DNA of 64,000 nt from Clostridium gasigenes (GTDB lineage: Bacteria > Bacillota > Clostridia > Clostridiales > Clostridiaceae): positions 86,868 through 150,867 of the forward strand of contig NZ_FNJM01000008.1 in NCBI RefSeq assembly GCF_900104115.1, given 5' to 3'. This document shows, in pieces, positions 56,341 through 64,000 of this stretch (position 1 is its first letter; each line of letters opens with the position of its first letter). The notes beneath the pieces were generated by a model. The model was not told the DNA's origin. It ran no database searches and saw only the letters and a list, made by a program, of their open reading frames with translations. The position numbers and the translations under genes are program-made.

Positions 56341-56979
56341 TTATTTGTTTGAAAGCTCTAAAAGCTTGCTAAAATATCCAGCTGGAATAAGCTTCTTTTT
56401 CATTCCATTTATAACTAGTAAGTATGTTGCAGCTGTATCAAACCTAGCATCGTGATAGTTTCCGCTACCTTCAAATAACTCAGTAGACTTAGAGGAAATT
56501 TCTTTTTCAGTAATTCCTAAAAATTCAATTACTTCTGAAAGTTTAGGGTTTTTTATACTGCCATTAGCATTTGGAATTTTGCATATATCTTTATAGTAGC
56601 CCATTGTACAAAATTTATTGTTTGGTATCCATTTGCTATCAACAAGACTTTCATCATATAATTGGTTAATTTCATGAGTTAAGAACTTTATGTCAAATTG
56701 GACATTATGTCCTATAATAAAATCAGCAGCAAAGAAGTCCGGCATAAATTCTGCAACAAAATCTAAAATCTCTTGTCCGTCAGAAAGTTCATAAAGTTTT
56801 TCTAAAGAAAAACCATGAACTGCTTGAGCGCCTGGATCCATTTCATCAACATTAAAGAAGAAGTTTTTTCCTGTAGTTGTTTGAGGTTTAGTGGATGTAT
56901 CTACAAGAATATAGCTAAGTTGACAGATGTTGCCGGGTCTTATGCTTGTGGTTTCTGTATCGAAAAATAATAATTTCAT
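56341..56979 (-). CDS. DnaQ-like 3'-5' exonuclease
   Basis: 212 residues, DEDDh superfamily. Exo I motif FFDTETTS (Asp7, Glu9), Exo II GHNVQFDIKFL, Exo III HDARFDTAATY with the catalytic His and Asp, so the active site is complete. It is a stand-alone domain, not fused to a polymerase, so proofreading or RNA/DNA trimming are both possible. AGGAGGACAAA precedes the ATG on the minus strand. Downstream of the arginase gene in the same direction. Confidence 0.88.
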   Translation of the reverse strand: MKLLFFDTETTSIRPGNICQLSYILVDTSTKPQTTTGKNFFFNVDEMDPGAQAVHGFSLEKLYELSDGQEILDFVAEFMPDFFAADFIIGHNVQFDIKFLTHEINQLYDESLVDSKWIPNNKFCTMGYYKDICKIPNANGSIKNPKLSEVIEFLGITEKEISSKSTELFEGSGNYHDARFDTAATYLLVINGMKKKLIPAGYFSKLLELSNK

Positions 56980-57011
56980 TTTGTCCTCCTAAAGTAACAT
57001 AGTTATTATAT

Positions 57012-57066
57012 AATATCATAAAAAAATAACGAATAGAAAAACTATTAGTTATTTTTTAAAGAATTA
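57012..57066. repeat. IPE palindromic element overlapping the arginase 3' end
   Basis: AAAAAAATAACGAATAG at the left pairs with CTATTAGTTATTTTTTAAAG at the right. The outer ends are degenerate. On the minus strand the right arm encodes the last residues (SLKNN) and the stop of the arginase. Confidence 0.7.
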
Positions 57067-57953
57067 GATATTATTTTTAGTAATTCCGTGCAAGTTTCAA
57101 TAGTTCTGTTATTTTTATCAAGTGCTGGATTAAATTCAACAAAATCAATAGATCTAACTAGATTTGTATCTAAAATAGTTTCTAAAATATTTTGCCCTTC
57201 AAGAAAAGTTAATCCGTTTTCTACCGGAGTACCGGTGCCAGGAACGTAGGATGGGTCTAAACCATCTATATCAAAGCTTAAATGGATATTGTTAATGTTC
57301 TTATCTTTAAGACTTGCTTTAAATTCATCTAATACAGTATTTATACCCCTGTATTGAATATCTTGTATTTTCCAAAGATTTAAATTGTTTTTAGATATCA
57401 ATTCTAGTTCTCCTATATCTAAATCTCGTACACCAAGTAAAAAAATATTTTCTGGCTTAACTTTTTGGCCATTAAAATATAAATTAGTAAGATCTGAATG
57501 TCCGATTCCCATTGAAGCAGCTAGAGGCATACCATGAATGTTTCCAGAGGGAGTTGTTTCATCAGTGTTTATATCACCATGAGCATCAACCCACACTACT
57601 GCAATATTATCATTACCATGATATTTAGAAGTGCCAGCAACAGAACCTAAAGCTAAAGAATGATCTCCTCCAATAGTTATTGGAAGTGTATTATTTTCAA
57701 GTGCTGAATAAACTTTATTAGCTAGTTCAACATTTGCATTTATAACTTCATCTAAATACTTCATTTTTTTATTTGCTACATATTTATTTATAGCATCTGC
57801 ATGCTCCACATATACATCACCCATATCAGTGACGTTATGATTTTTTTTGAAAATATTTATAAGGTTGTTGTCTCTTAAAACTTTTGGCCCATTTTCTACA
57901 CCAGGATTATCACAACCATAGAAAAGAGGCATACTAATTATGCTTATATTCAT
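57045..57953 (-). CDS. Arginase (ureohydrolase family)
   Basis: 302-residue manganese ureohydrolase that hydrolyses arginine to ornithine and urea. Metal ligands are in GGDHSLALG, DAHGDINT and SFDIDGLDPSYVPGTGTPV; HGMPLAASMG is also present. The pattern fits Bacillus RocF-type arginase better than agmatinase, but this is not absolute. The C-terminal codons and stop derive from an IPE. GGAGGTTTATTTTAT precedes the ATG. Link to polyamine metabolism with the nearby pot operon is possible but not shown. Confidence 0.87.
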   Translation of the reverse strand: MNISIISMPLFYGCDNPGVENGPKVLRDNNLINIFKKNHNVTDMGDVYVEHADAINKYVANKKMKYLDEVINANVELANKVYSALENNTLPITIGGDHSLALGSVAGTSKYHGNDNIAVVWVDAHGDINTDETTPSGNIHGMPLAASMGIGHSDLTNLYFNGQKVKPENIFLLGVRDLDIGELELISKNNLNLWKIQDIQYRGINTVLDEFKASLKDKNINNIHLSFDIDGLDPSYVPGTGTPVENGLTFLEGQNILETILDTNLVRSIDFVEFNPALDKNNRTIETCTELLKIISNSLKNN

Positions 57954-58162
57954 ATAAAATAAACCTCCAAATCAAATTTTTTCGACATAATACTAATCTA
58001 TATTAATATGCGTTAATAAATAAGTAAATATAAATTTTAATTTTATTTATAAATATTAAAGTTTATATATATTGAAGATTCATTATACCAATAAAATTAG
58101 AAAATATAATTAAACCTGTATAGCAAAATTAACCTAAAAAAATTAACAATATAATAAAAAAA

Positions 58163-58191
58163 TTGACAATATATTTTAAATTAACTATAAT
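58163..58191 (+). promoter_or_regulatory. asnA promoter (full consensus)
   Basis: TTGACA at 58163-58168, 17 bp, TATAAT at 58186-58191: a perfect SigA consensus. The leader of about 70 nt holds no recognisable T-box. The rest of the 57954-58268 gap is AT-rich without other features. Confidence 0.93.
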
Positions 58192-58268
58192 AGCTAACAA
58201 AGAAGTGGCTTTAAAGCATTATTAAAGGTTAGTAAAAGCTAAAATATAGACAAAAGGGGGCAAAATAC

Positions 58269-59282
58269 ATGAATGTAGAAGGCATAATTATTCCAACAGG
58301 ATATAAAGGGACTAGTACATTAATAGAAACAGAAATACATATAAAAAAAATTAAAGATTTTTTTGAGGGGAAACTATCAAATAATCTAAATTTAACAAGA
58401 GTTTCTGCACCTTTATTTGTAGAATCTGGTAAAGGAATAAACGATAATTTGAATGGTGTTGAAAGACCTGTAAAGTTTGATGTTTTAGCTACAGGAGAAG
58501 AAGTAGAAATAATACATTCACTATCTAAGTGGAAGAGAATGAGTCTTCATAGATATGGGTTTAATATTGGTGAGGGGCTATATACTGATATGAATGCCAT
58601 TAGAAGAGATGAAGAAATGGATAATTTACACTCAATTTACGTAGATCAATGGGATTGGGAGAAAATAATTAAAAAAGAAGATAGAAATGAAAAGACTTTA
58701 AAAGAAGTTGTAAATACTATATACAAAGTATTTAAAGATACAGAAGCTTATGTTAATGAAAATTTATCGAAAACTGAATTAAACCTTCCGGAAGATATAT
58801 ATTTCATAACTACTCAAGACCTGGAGGATAAATATCCACAATTGTCATCTAAAGAAAGAGAAGATGCTATTTGCAAGGAACATGGGGCAGTATTCTTAAT
58901 GCAAATAGGTGGAGTGTTAAAATCTGGAGAAAAACATGATGGAAGAAGTCCAGATTATGATGATTGGAATTTAAATGGAGATATTTTATTCTGGTATCCA
59001 TTATTTAATAAGGCTGTTGAATTATCATCAATGGGAATAAGAGTTGATGAAAAATCATTAGATCATCAATTAACATTGTCTGGTAGTGATGATAGAAGAA
59101 AATTTGAATTCCACAAACTATTGTTAGAAGGTAAATTACCATATACAATAGGTGGGGGAATTGGTCAATCAAGAATTTGCATGTTATTTTTGAATAAAGC
59201 TCATATTGGTGAAGTTCAAGCTTCTATATGGGATGAAAAAAACTTAAGTGCATGTAAAGAAAATAATATAAGACTTTTATAA
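58269..59282 (+). CDS. asnA: Aspartate-ammonia ligase AsnA
   Basis: Ammonia-dependent asparagine synthetase, 337 residues, class II aminoacyl-tRNA-synthetase-like fold. Signatures are [51 protein letters not shown], and the C-terminal motif 3 [23 protein letters not shown] precedes the ATG. Strong consensus promoter and own terminator, so monocistronic. Confidence 0.96.
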   Translation: MNVEGIIIPTGYKGTSTLIETEIHIKKIKDFFEGKLSNNLNLTRVSAPLFVESGKGINDNLNGVERPVKFDVLATGEEVEIIHSLSKWKRMSLHRYGFNIGEGLYTDMNAIRRDEEMDNLHSIYVDQWDWEKIIKKEDRNEKTLKEVVNTIYKVFKDTEAYVNENLSKTELNLPEDIYFITTQDLEDKYPQLSSKEREDAICKEHGAVFLMQIGGVLKSGEKHDGRSPDYDDWNLNGDILFWYPLFNKAVELSSMGIRVDEKSLDHQLTLSGSDDRRKFEFHKLLLEGKLPYTIGGGIGQSRICMLFLNKAHIGEVQASIWDEKNLSACKENNIRLL

Positions 59283-59287
59283 AATAA

Positions 59288-59315
59288 GAAAGCATGGCGT
59301 TAGCCATGCTTTTTA
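59288..59315 (+). terminator. Terminator of asnA
   Basis: AAAGCATGGC pairs with GCCATGCTTT around a short loop, followed by Ts. Confidence 0.93.
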
Positions 59316-59324
59316 CTTTAAGAA

Positions 59325-60296
59325 TTAATAATTTTTTGATAAAGAAGCTTCGCCAGAGAAAATAAGTCTTTCTTTCCCAAGGGAATCTCTTACCAATAAT
59401 TCGCCTGAAGGGGCTATATCTATACAGAATACATTTTCATCCTTATCTCTACTTGTAATAACAATTTTTTTTCCTATAAGCATTGAATTTTTTCTGCAAA
59501 TATCAATAGTTTTATCAATTGAATTATTAAAGATAAATTCATTATACAAAGTTTCGAAATTTTGTAGATAGTTACATAATAATTCTGTTCTATTAAGATT
59601 ACATCCATATTCAATAGAAAGAGAAGTTGCCTTATCTAATAAATCATTGGGAATATCCTCTTTTGATAAGTTGACATTTATTCCAAAACCTAAAATTATG
59701 TAGTTTACTCTATCCATATCACAGCTCATCTCTGTTAAAATACCAGAAAACTTTTTGTTTTTTAAAAGTAAATCGTTTGGCCATTTAATTTCTGGCTTTA
59801 AATTATAAGATTCTAAGGTTATAGCTTCAGCAGCAGCAGCAATAAGGGTAATCTTTGGACAATTTATAGGTTCAATATCAGGTCTTAAAATTAGAGAAGC
59901 CCAAATACCTCCTTTTGGAGAGGTCCAAACACGCCCCAGCCTTCCTTTGCCTGAAGTTTGAATCTCACTTATAACTAAAGTGCCATTGGGGGCATCTTTT
60001 ATGGCTAAATCTTTAGCGGTGGAATTGGTAGAGGTCACTTCTTTAAAATAATGAAGTTCTTTACCCATAAAGGTTGTAGTTAAATTTGATTTTATTTCAT
60101 TTAAAGAAATTAGATCAGCTTCGCAAATTAATTTATATCCTTTATTTGAAACACCATCTATTATATAGCCATCTTTTTTTAGCATATTGATATACTTCCA
60201 TACAGAACTTCTAGTTATTCCAATAAGTTTACTTATTTCTTCACCAGAAATATAATTCTTGTTAGATTTTAGTAAATTTAAAATTTTTTCCTTCAT
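59325..60296 (-). CDS. birA: Biotin operon repressor / biotin-[acetyl-CoA carboxylase] ligase
   Basis: 323-residue bifunctional BirA. N-terminal winged helix (1-60, SGEEISKLIGITRSSVWKYI), then the ligase domain with EVTSTNSTAKDLA, the biotinyl-AMP loop GKGRLGRVWTSPKGGIWAS (about 115-133), and IKWPNDLLLKNKKFSGIL. The C-terminal SH3-like domain completes it. Attaches biotin to carboxylases and, with its DNA-binding domain, represses biotin genes. GAGGTGAATAA precedes the ATG on the minus strand. Confidence 0.93.
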   Translation of the reverse strand: MKEKILNLLKSNKNYISGEEISKLIGITRSSVWKYINMLKKDGYIIDGVSNKGYKLICEADLISLNEIKSNLTTTFMGKELHYFKEVTSTNSTAKDLAIKDAPNGTLVISEIQTSGKGRLGRVWTSPKGGIWASLILRPDIEPINCPKITLIAAAAEAITLESYNLKPEIKWPNDLLLKNKKFSGILTEMSCDMDRVNYIILGFGINVNLSKEDIPNDLLDKATSLSIEYGCNLNRTELLCNYLQNFETLYNEFIFNNSIDKTIDICRKNSMLIGKKIVITSRDKDENVFCIDIAPSGELLVRDSLGKERLIFSGEASLSKNY

Positions 60297-60314
60297 TTAT
60301 TCACCTCGATTACA

Positions 60315-60369
60315 TTAGGTACCATGGAAAAACCAATAGTCACTATGATAGTCTATTTTGCACCTTAGG
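60315..60369. repeat. IPE-like element upstream of birA (degenerate)
   Basis: TTAGGTACCATGGAAAAACC then AATAGTC at the left, GATAGTCTATTTTGCACC then TTAGG at the right; arms pair only partly. Confidence 0.55.
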
Positions 60370-60407
60370 GAGCTGAAATAAAATAAAAATCCAAAGAGCC
60401 CTATAGG
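60364..60407. repeat. Second short IPE-like element, abutting the first
   Basis: TTAGGGAGCTGAAATAAAAT at the left, resembling the 38730 copy, closes with AGAGCCCTATAGG. It shares TTAGG with the preceding element. The rest of the 60297-60651 gap is AT-rich; TATAAT at 60578-60583 may be the -10 of the LCP gene, with no clear -35. Confidence 0.45.
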
Positions 60408-60651
60408 TTAGTATTTAAAAAATTCTTTAGAGCAAAATTATATCATAGCTAAATAGGTATACATACTAAATATGACATAATTTAATATCATAATATGGAT
60501 TATAGTATGTCATACTATAATTAGTGCAATATTTTAAAAAATTAATAATTTTGTAATACAAATGAAAAAAAAATCCGTATAATTAAAGCATGTCCTTGTA
60601 AAACTATGTTAAATGGTTATATAATAGGAAGGTAAAGGGAGGATATTATGT

Positions 60652-62013
60652 ATGAATGGAAAAAAAGATAAAAAAAGTATTAGTAAAAAGAAAATGGCTA
60701 TCATAATTTCTTTAAGTGTATTAGCTATAATTATAGCAACTGTTTTATTTGGTTATCAATATTTTAAAAGTAAAATATACGTACCACCAAGTGATACAAA
60801 TAGCATAAGTACAGAAGAAAATAAATATAAAGAAGTTGAAGGTATAACAAATGTTTTATTAATAGGAAGTGATGGTAGAACATTAGATGAGTTATCAAGA
60901 TCAGATTCTATTATGATTGCAACATTAGATAATAATAATAAAGAAGTTAAGTTAACTTCAATTCAAAGAGATACATTAGTTGATGTTCCAGAATATGGTG
61001 AGCAAAAGATAAATGCAGCATTTGCATTAGGTGGAGCAGAATTATTAATGGAAACTATAAGTGATGCTTTTGAAATTAAATTAGATAAATATGTAATAGT
61101 TAATTTTTGGGGTTTTGAATCAATTATTGATGCAATAGGGGGCATTGAAATTGATATTAAAGATTATGAAATTGAAAATGTTAATGAATACATAGGTGAT
61201 TCCACAGAAACTAAATCAGAGCCAATAACAAAACCAGGATTACAAAAACTTAATGGAGCTCAAGCTCTTTCATATTCAAGAATAAGAAGTGTTGGAAATG
61301 GTTCTTATGAGAGAAGTGAAAGACAAAGCAGAGTTTTAAATGAAGTAGCTGAAAATTTAGTGAAAATAAATCCTTTAAAATACCCAGGTATAGCAGATAA
61401 ATTATCAGAACATGTTAAAACAAATATAGAACCACTTATGGCTTTAAATTATGGATATACAATTTATAAATTTCCAGAACTTAAATTTGAACAACTTCAA
61501 ATTCCACAAGTAGAGTTATCAAGTGAGGAAAATGGATATAAAGATAAGGGCTGGGTAATATTAATAGATAAAGAACAAAATGCTAAGGTACTAAATGACT
61601 TTATATTTGAAAATAAATTACCTAATGCAGAAGATTATGACCTTATTGCAAGAGAAAATGTTTTTGCAAAATACAGATCAGATGAAAAGAGATATAATTC
61701 TTTATATGGAATTAAACCAGAAGAATATCTAGATACTGGAAAGAAACTTAATGATAAAGATATTCAAAGAACTAATACTGTAGATAAAGCAGCAGAAGCG
61801 GAAACGGCGAAAAAAGAAGAAGCGAGAAAAATAGCAGAAGCGGAAGCGGCTAGAAAAGAAGAAGCGAGAAGGGCAGAAGAAGCAGCAACAAGAAAAGCGG
61901 CAGAAGATGCAGCTGCAAAAAAGGCAGCAGAAGATGCAGCAACAAGAAAGGCAGCAGAAGATGCAGCTGCAAAAAAAGCGGCAGAAGAAGCAGCAAAACC
62001 AAAACCACAATAA
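60652..62013 (+). CDS. LytR-CpsA-Psr (LCP) family protein with Ala/Glu/Lys-rich tail
   Basis: 453 residues. A short basic cytosolic end and one membrane segment (about 17-38) are followed by the LCP domain (about 60-260): VLLIGSDGR, DSIMIATLDNNNKEVKLTSI, QRDTLVDVP, INAAFALGG, YSRIRSVGNGSYERSERQSR. LCP enzymes attach wall polymers (teichoic acids, capsule) to peptidoglycan outside the cell. Residues about 375-450 are a low-complexity Ala/Glu/Lys/Arg repeat, probably a long charged helix. GGGAGG lies 9 bp before the ATG; an out-of-frame ATG is 4 bp upstream. Confidence 0.9.
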   Translation: MNGKKDKKSISKKKMAIIISLSVLAIIIATVLFGYQYFKSKIYVPPSDTNSISTEENKYKEVEGITNVLLIGSDGRTLDELSRSDSIMIATLDNNNKEVKLTSIQRDTLVDVPEYGEQKINAAFALGGAELLMETISDAFEIKLDKYVIVNFWGFESIIDAIGGIEIDIKDYEIENVNEYIGDSTETKSEPITKPGLQKLNGAQALSYSRIRSVGNGSYERSERQSRVLNEVAENLVKINPLKYPGIADKLSEHVKTNIEPLMALNYGYTIYKFPELKFEQLQIPQVELSSEENGYKDKGWVILIDKEQNAKVLNDFIFENKLPNAEDYDLIARENVFAKYRSDEKRYNSLYGIKPEEYLDTGKKLNDKDIQRTNTVDKAAEAETAKKEEARKIAEAEAARKEEARRAEEAATRKAAEDAAAKKAAEDAATRKAAEDAAAKKAAEEAAKPKPQ

Positions 62014-62058
62014 GCTATAGGGAAGATGGTTTTTAATTTTATAAGGTAATAGTTAAAG

Positions 62059-62102
62059 TAAAAAGAACTCAGCTTATAATTTATGAGCTGAGTTCTTTTT
62101 TA
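62059..62102 (+). terminator. Terminator of the LCP gene
   Basis: AAAAAGAACTCAGCT pairs with AGCTGAGTTCTTTTT around about 10 nt, followed by Ts. Confidence 0.93.
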
Positions 62103-62176
62103 ATTTATTAGTATATGTGTTAAGACTTAATATATGGTATAATACATAGAAGAAAAAAGTTAAGGAGAGTTGAATT

Positions 62177-62821
62177 ATGGCAGATAAATTATTAGATATA
62201 ATATTTACAATACCAGCTATATTAATAGCCTTTACAGTTCAAGGTTATGCAAAAGCAAAAATGGCAGATAAATTAGGAGATAAAACTCCAAGGTTTCAAG
62301 GAAGATTATCTTTAAACCCTATAGATCACATTGATCCAATGGGATTTTTAATGATTATTATATGTGGATTTGGATGGACAAAGCCTTTAGATACAAATCC
62401 AAATGCTTATAAAAGAGGACAAAAAGATGCTATAAAGGTTACAGTTGCAGGACCACTTGCAAATCTTTTAGTTGGATTTGTAGGATCATTTATATTTATT
62501 TTTTTCATTTATATTTTAGGAAATATGATGCCAGAGAGTATGTACATGGTAGCATCTAATATGTTAAGGAGTATAGTTTTAATAAATATAAGTTTATTTG
62601 TATTTAATTTATTACCATTACCAGGACTTGCAGGTTTTGAAATAATGAAAAATCTTTGGCCAAAAACATATTATAAAGTAGCTGATACTATATATCAATA
62701 TCAAATGTTTATATTAATAGGTGTTTTATTAATAGGTGGAAAAATTTTAGGAATTCCAGTAGGTATTATCTATACGTTATTTATCACAATAGCTAAGGCG
62801 GTAGTAGGGATATTTATTTAA
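62177..62821 (+). CDS. M50 site-2-protease-like membrane protein, catalytically degenerate
   Basis: 214 residues with about five membrane segments. Sequence around FQGRLSLNPIDHIDPMGFLM, FGWTKPLDTNP and VAGPLANLLVG is typical of clostridial M50B (SpoIVFB/rhomboid-like S2P) proteases. But the zinc/catalytic HEXXH (usually HEFAH before a DKLGDKTPRFQGR stretch) reads QGYAK (residues 22-26), and the third ligand Asp in the NLLPLPGLDG-type motif is Ala152. All catalytic residues are gone, so it cannot be a protease of the known type. It may bind or sense membrane substrates. AAGGAG precedes the ATG. Monocistronic. Confidence 0.85.
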   Translation: MADKLLDIIFTIPAILIAFTVQGYAKAKMADKLGDKTPRFQGRLSLNPIDHIDPMGFLMIIICGFGWTKPLDTNPNAYKRGQKDAIKVTVAGPLANLLVGFVGSFIFIFFIYILGNMMPESMYMVASNMLRSIVLINISLFVFNLLPLPGLAGFEIMKNLWPKTYYKVADTIYQYQMFILIGVLLIGGKILGIPVGIIYTLFITIAKAVVGIFI

Positions 62822-62858
62822 TACATACTAAATAATATAATAAATTTATTTTATGTAG

Positions 62859-62921
62859 TTTAAGGGACATAAAAATAAATAGACTAGCATACTGACTTGC
62901 TATTTATTTGAACATCCCTAA
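62859..62921. repeat. IPE palindromic element between the M50-like gene and trmB
   Basis: TTAAGGGACATAAAAATAAA then TAGACTAG at the left, CTTGCTATTTATTTGAACAT then CCCTAA at the right; 63 bp. Outer GGGACAT/AACATCCC pair specifically with each other. Confidence 0.85.
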
Positions 62922-62939
62922 GATTTAGGAGGAAAACAA

Positions 62940-63575
62940 ATGAGACTAAGGAAAAAACAGTGGGTAAGACCAGAACTAGAAGAAAGTAATTTATTTCTTC
63001 CAAGAGCTTCAGTTAATAAAGGAAAATGGAATGAGGTATTTGGTAATTCAAATCCTATATATTTAGAACTTGGATGTGGTAGAGGTGAATTTTTACTTAA
63101 GCACTCTATAAATAATCCAGAGATTAACTATGTAGCGGTAGATTTAAAAGATGAAGTATTAATTTATGGGCTTCATAAACTTCAAGAAAATAATTTAGAG
63201 AATGCAAGACTTACTGCTATGAACATCGATTTTATAGAAGACGTATTTGAAAAAGATGAAGTAAGTAAAATATATATTAATTTTTGTAACCCTTGGCCAA
63301 AGGATAGACACAATAAAAGAAGATTAACCCATACAAGATTTTTATCAAAGTATAAGGCATTCTTAAAGGCTGGATCAGAAGTTTGGTTTAAAACAGATGA
63401 TACTGATTTATTTAATGCATCACAAGAATACTTTAAAGAGTCAGGCTTTGAAATTGAATTCTTAACATATGACCTTCACAAATCAAATTTTGAAGGAAAC
63501 ATAATGACTGAATATGAAACTAAGTTTACAGGTCTTGGAATGAAAACAATGTGTTTAACAGCAAGGTTGAAATAA
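62940..63575 (+). CDS. trmB: tRNA (guanine46-N7)-methyltransferase TrmB
   Basis: 211 residues. SAM-binding [15 protein letters not shown] (about 43-57), then [18 protein letters not shown] and the catalytic [18 protein letters not shown] motif followed by [20 protein letters not shown]. Forms m7G46 in the variable loop of tRNAs. AGGAGGAAAACAA precedes the ATG. It follows an IPE and precedes an IS3-family element. Confidence 0.95.
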   Translation: MRLRKKQWVRPELEESNLFLPRASVNKGKWNEVFGNSNPIYLELGCGRGEFLLKHSINNPEINYVAVDLKDEVLIYGLHKLQENNLENARLTAMNIDFIEDVFEKDEVSKIYINFCNPWPKDRHNKRRLTHTRFLSKYKAFLKAGSEVWFKTDDTDLFNASQEYFKESGFEIEFLTYDLHKSNFEGNIMTEYETKFTGLGMKTMCLTARLK

Positions 63576-63588
63576 AAAACATTTATAG

Positions 63589-63617
63589 AGATGAAAGAAA
63601 ATAACAAATCAAAGAAG
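63589..63617. repeat. IPE-like half copy after trmB
   Basis: ATAGAGATGAAAGAAAATAA followed by CAAATCA resembles one arm (compare 44524-44560). Confidence 0.45.
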
Positions 63618-63670
63618 ATACTTTATACAAAAAAAGCGTAACTAGCAAATAAAACCCTAGGATTTTGAAC

Positions 63671-64000
63671 TGCCCCCTGTCAAGTAGACAGGGTAAATAA
63701 TAAAAATTACGCTGTTAAAGTATGACTTCGATATTCTATTGGAGTCATACTTTTTAACTTTTTCTGTAATCTTTGTGTGTTATAAAAATCTATATATTCG
63801 TCAATGGCTTGTTCAAGTTCCTCATACGTATCAAATTTTCTTAGATAATACATTTCAACTTTAAGTATACCCCAAAAACCTTCCATAGGTCCATTATCAA
63901 TGCAGCGGCTAACTCTAGACATGCTCTGTGTTGCTTCTATTTTATCTAATTTACTTTTGAACGTTCTATTTGTATATTGATAACCACGATCACTATGAAA
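63671..64000 (-). mobile_element. IS3-family insertion sequence, right part
   Basis: The element end lies near 63671, where CTGCCCCCTGTCAAGTAGAC begins; this contains a small inverted pair CCCTGTC/GACAGGG and probably includes the terminal repeat. The transposase gene enters from the window edge on the minus strand. The rest is outside the window. Confidence 0.75.
63707..64000 (-). CDS. IS3-family transposase (OrfB integrase core), C-terminal part
   Basis: 97 codons, open to the window edge. FHSDRGYQYTN at the edge carries the second Asp of the DDE triad; RVSRCIDNGPMEGFWGILKVE carries the catalytic Glu (ME-F); then KFDTYEELEQAIDEYIDFYN and QKKLKSMTPIEYR, the usual IS3/IS150-group ending. Reads as intact in the visible part. 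The ATG at 63922 is internal, not the start. Confidence 0.92.
   Translation of the reverse strand, partial: FHSDRGYQYTNRTFKSKLDKIEATQSMSRVSRCIDNGPMEGFWGILKVEMYYLRKFDTYEELEQAIDEYIDFYNTQRLQKKLKSMTPIEYRSHTLTA

Noticed and set aside
61729..62010. Cys- and Phe-rich minus-strand frame opposite the LCP tail
   Set aside because: It is the antisense of the Ala/Glu/Lys repeat, so its odd composition is an artefact.
438..63617. IPE copies as a CRISPR array
   Set aside because: Copies are scattered over 60 kb with no regular spacing, no spacers and no cas genes in the window.
1..64000. tRNA or rRNA genes
   Set aside because: No cloverleaf-like GGTTCRAATCC blocks or rRNA segments were seen; the structured RNAs found are rnpB, the T-box and the two riboswitch leaders.

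Overview
The window is very AT-rich, gene-dense and has strong AGGAGG-type ribosome binding sites. It reads as chromosome of a spore-forming, fermentative Clostridium (sensu stricto, cluster I). Supporting signs are the lepA-hemW-hrcA-grpE-dnaK-dnaJ order with a CIRCE operator, the yqfC-yqfD-pgpH-ybeY-dgkA-cdd-era-recO block, sporulation genes (yqfC, yqfD, a CotS-like kinase), pyruvate formate-lyase, pyruvate phosphate dikinase, and T-box, glycine and preQ1 leader RNAs. The species cannot be named from the sequence alone.

Layout. 1-7.9 kb: end of lepA, an opposite-strand patatin gene, hemW and the heat-shock operon. 8-10.3 kb: a siroheme nitrite/sulfite reductase and thiol peroxidase with a Fur/PerR-type box. 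10.5-22.4 kb: translation and RNA-modification genes (prmA, rsmE, mtaB, rpsU), a decayed yqeY, then the sporulation/envelope/era/recO run; phoH is missing from its usual place. 22.5-31.5 kb: ccpN-like regulator, ppdK, a CotS-like kinase, dgt, dnaG, rpoD. 31.7-36 kb: trmK, nif3 and a preQ1-riboswitch-led queuosine salvage operon (nucleoside hydrolase, ECF S component, radical SAM lyase). 36-46.3 kb: rnpB, a potassium channel, metabolic genes, a Leu T-box with leuA, a tandem glycine riboswitch with an AGCS carrier, a glucosaminidase and ndk. 46.3-52.3 kb: minus-strand polyamine transporter with its XRE-cupin regulator, then a GNAT/DJ-1 fusion. 52.5-63.6 kb: pflB-pflA, a lipoprotein, an exonuclease, arginase, asnA, birA, an LCP protein, a degenerate M50 protein and trmB. 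The window ends inside an IS3-family element.

The least explained feature is a family of about two dozen intergenic palindromic elements, called IPE here. Most are 54-78 bp. They are bounded by TTAGG/CCTAA (or TAAGG/CCTTA) and carry arms of the type AAAAAATAAC(T)AGTC. Outer arm bases differ between copies but remain complementary within a copy. Copies sit at gene 3' ends, often supply the stop codon, and in potC and the arginase gene also supply the last coding codons. Truncated half copies and two long copies (162 and about 196 bp) occur; the 162-bp copy has nested inverted repeats around a structured core. This fits a MITE/REP-like mobile element or a transcribed structured RNA family, and it is my main candidate for an undescribed system.

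Other items worth attention are an M50 protein that has lost every catalytic residue, a GNAT fused to a DJ-1 domain without its nucleophilic Cys, the yqeY pseudogene, and the queuosine salvage operon with an unusually long leader. All calls come from reading the sequence by eye; no database search was run.
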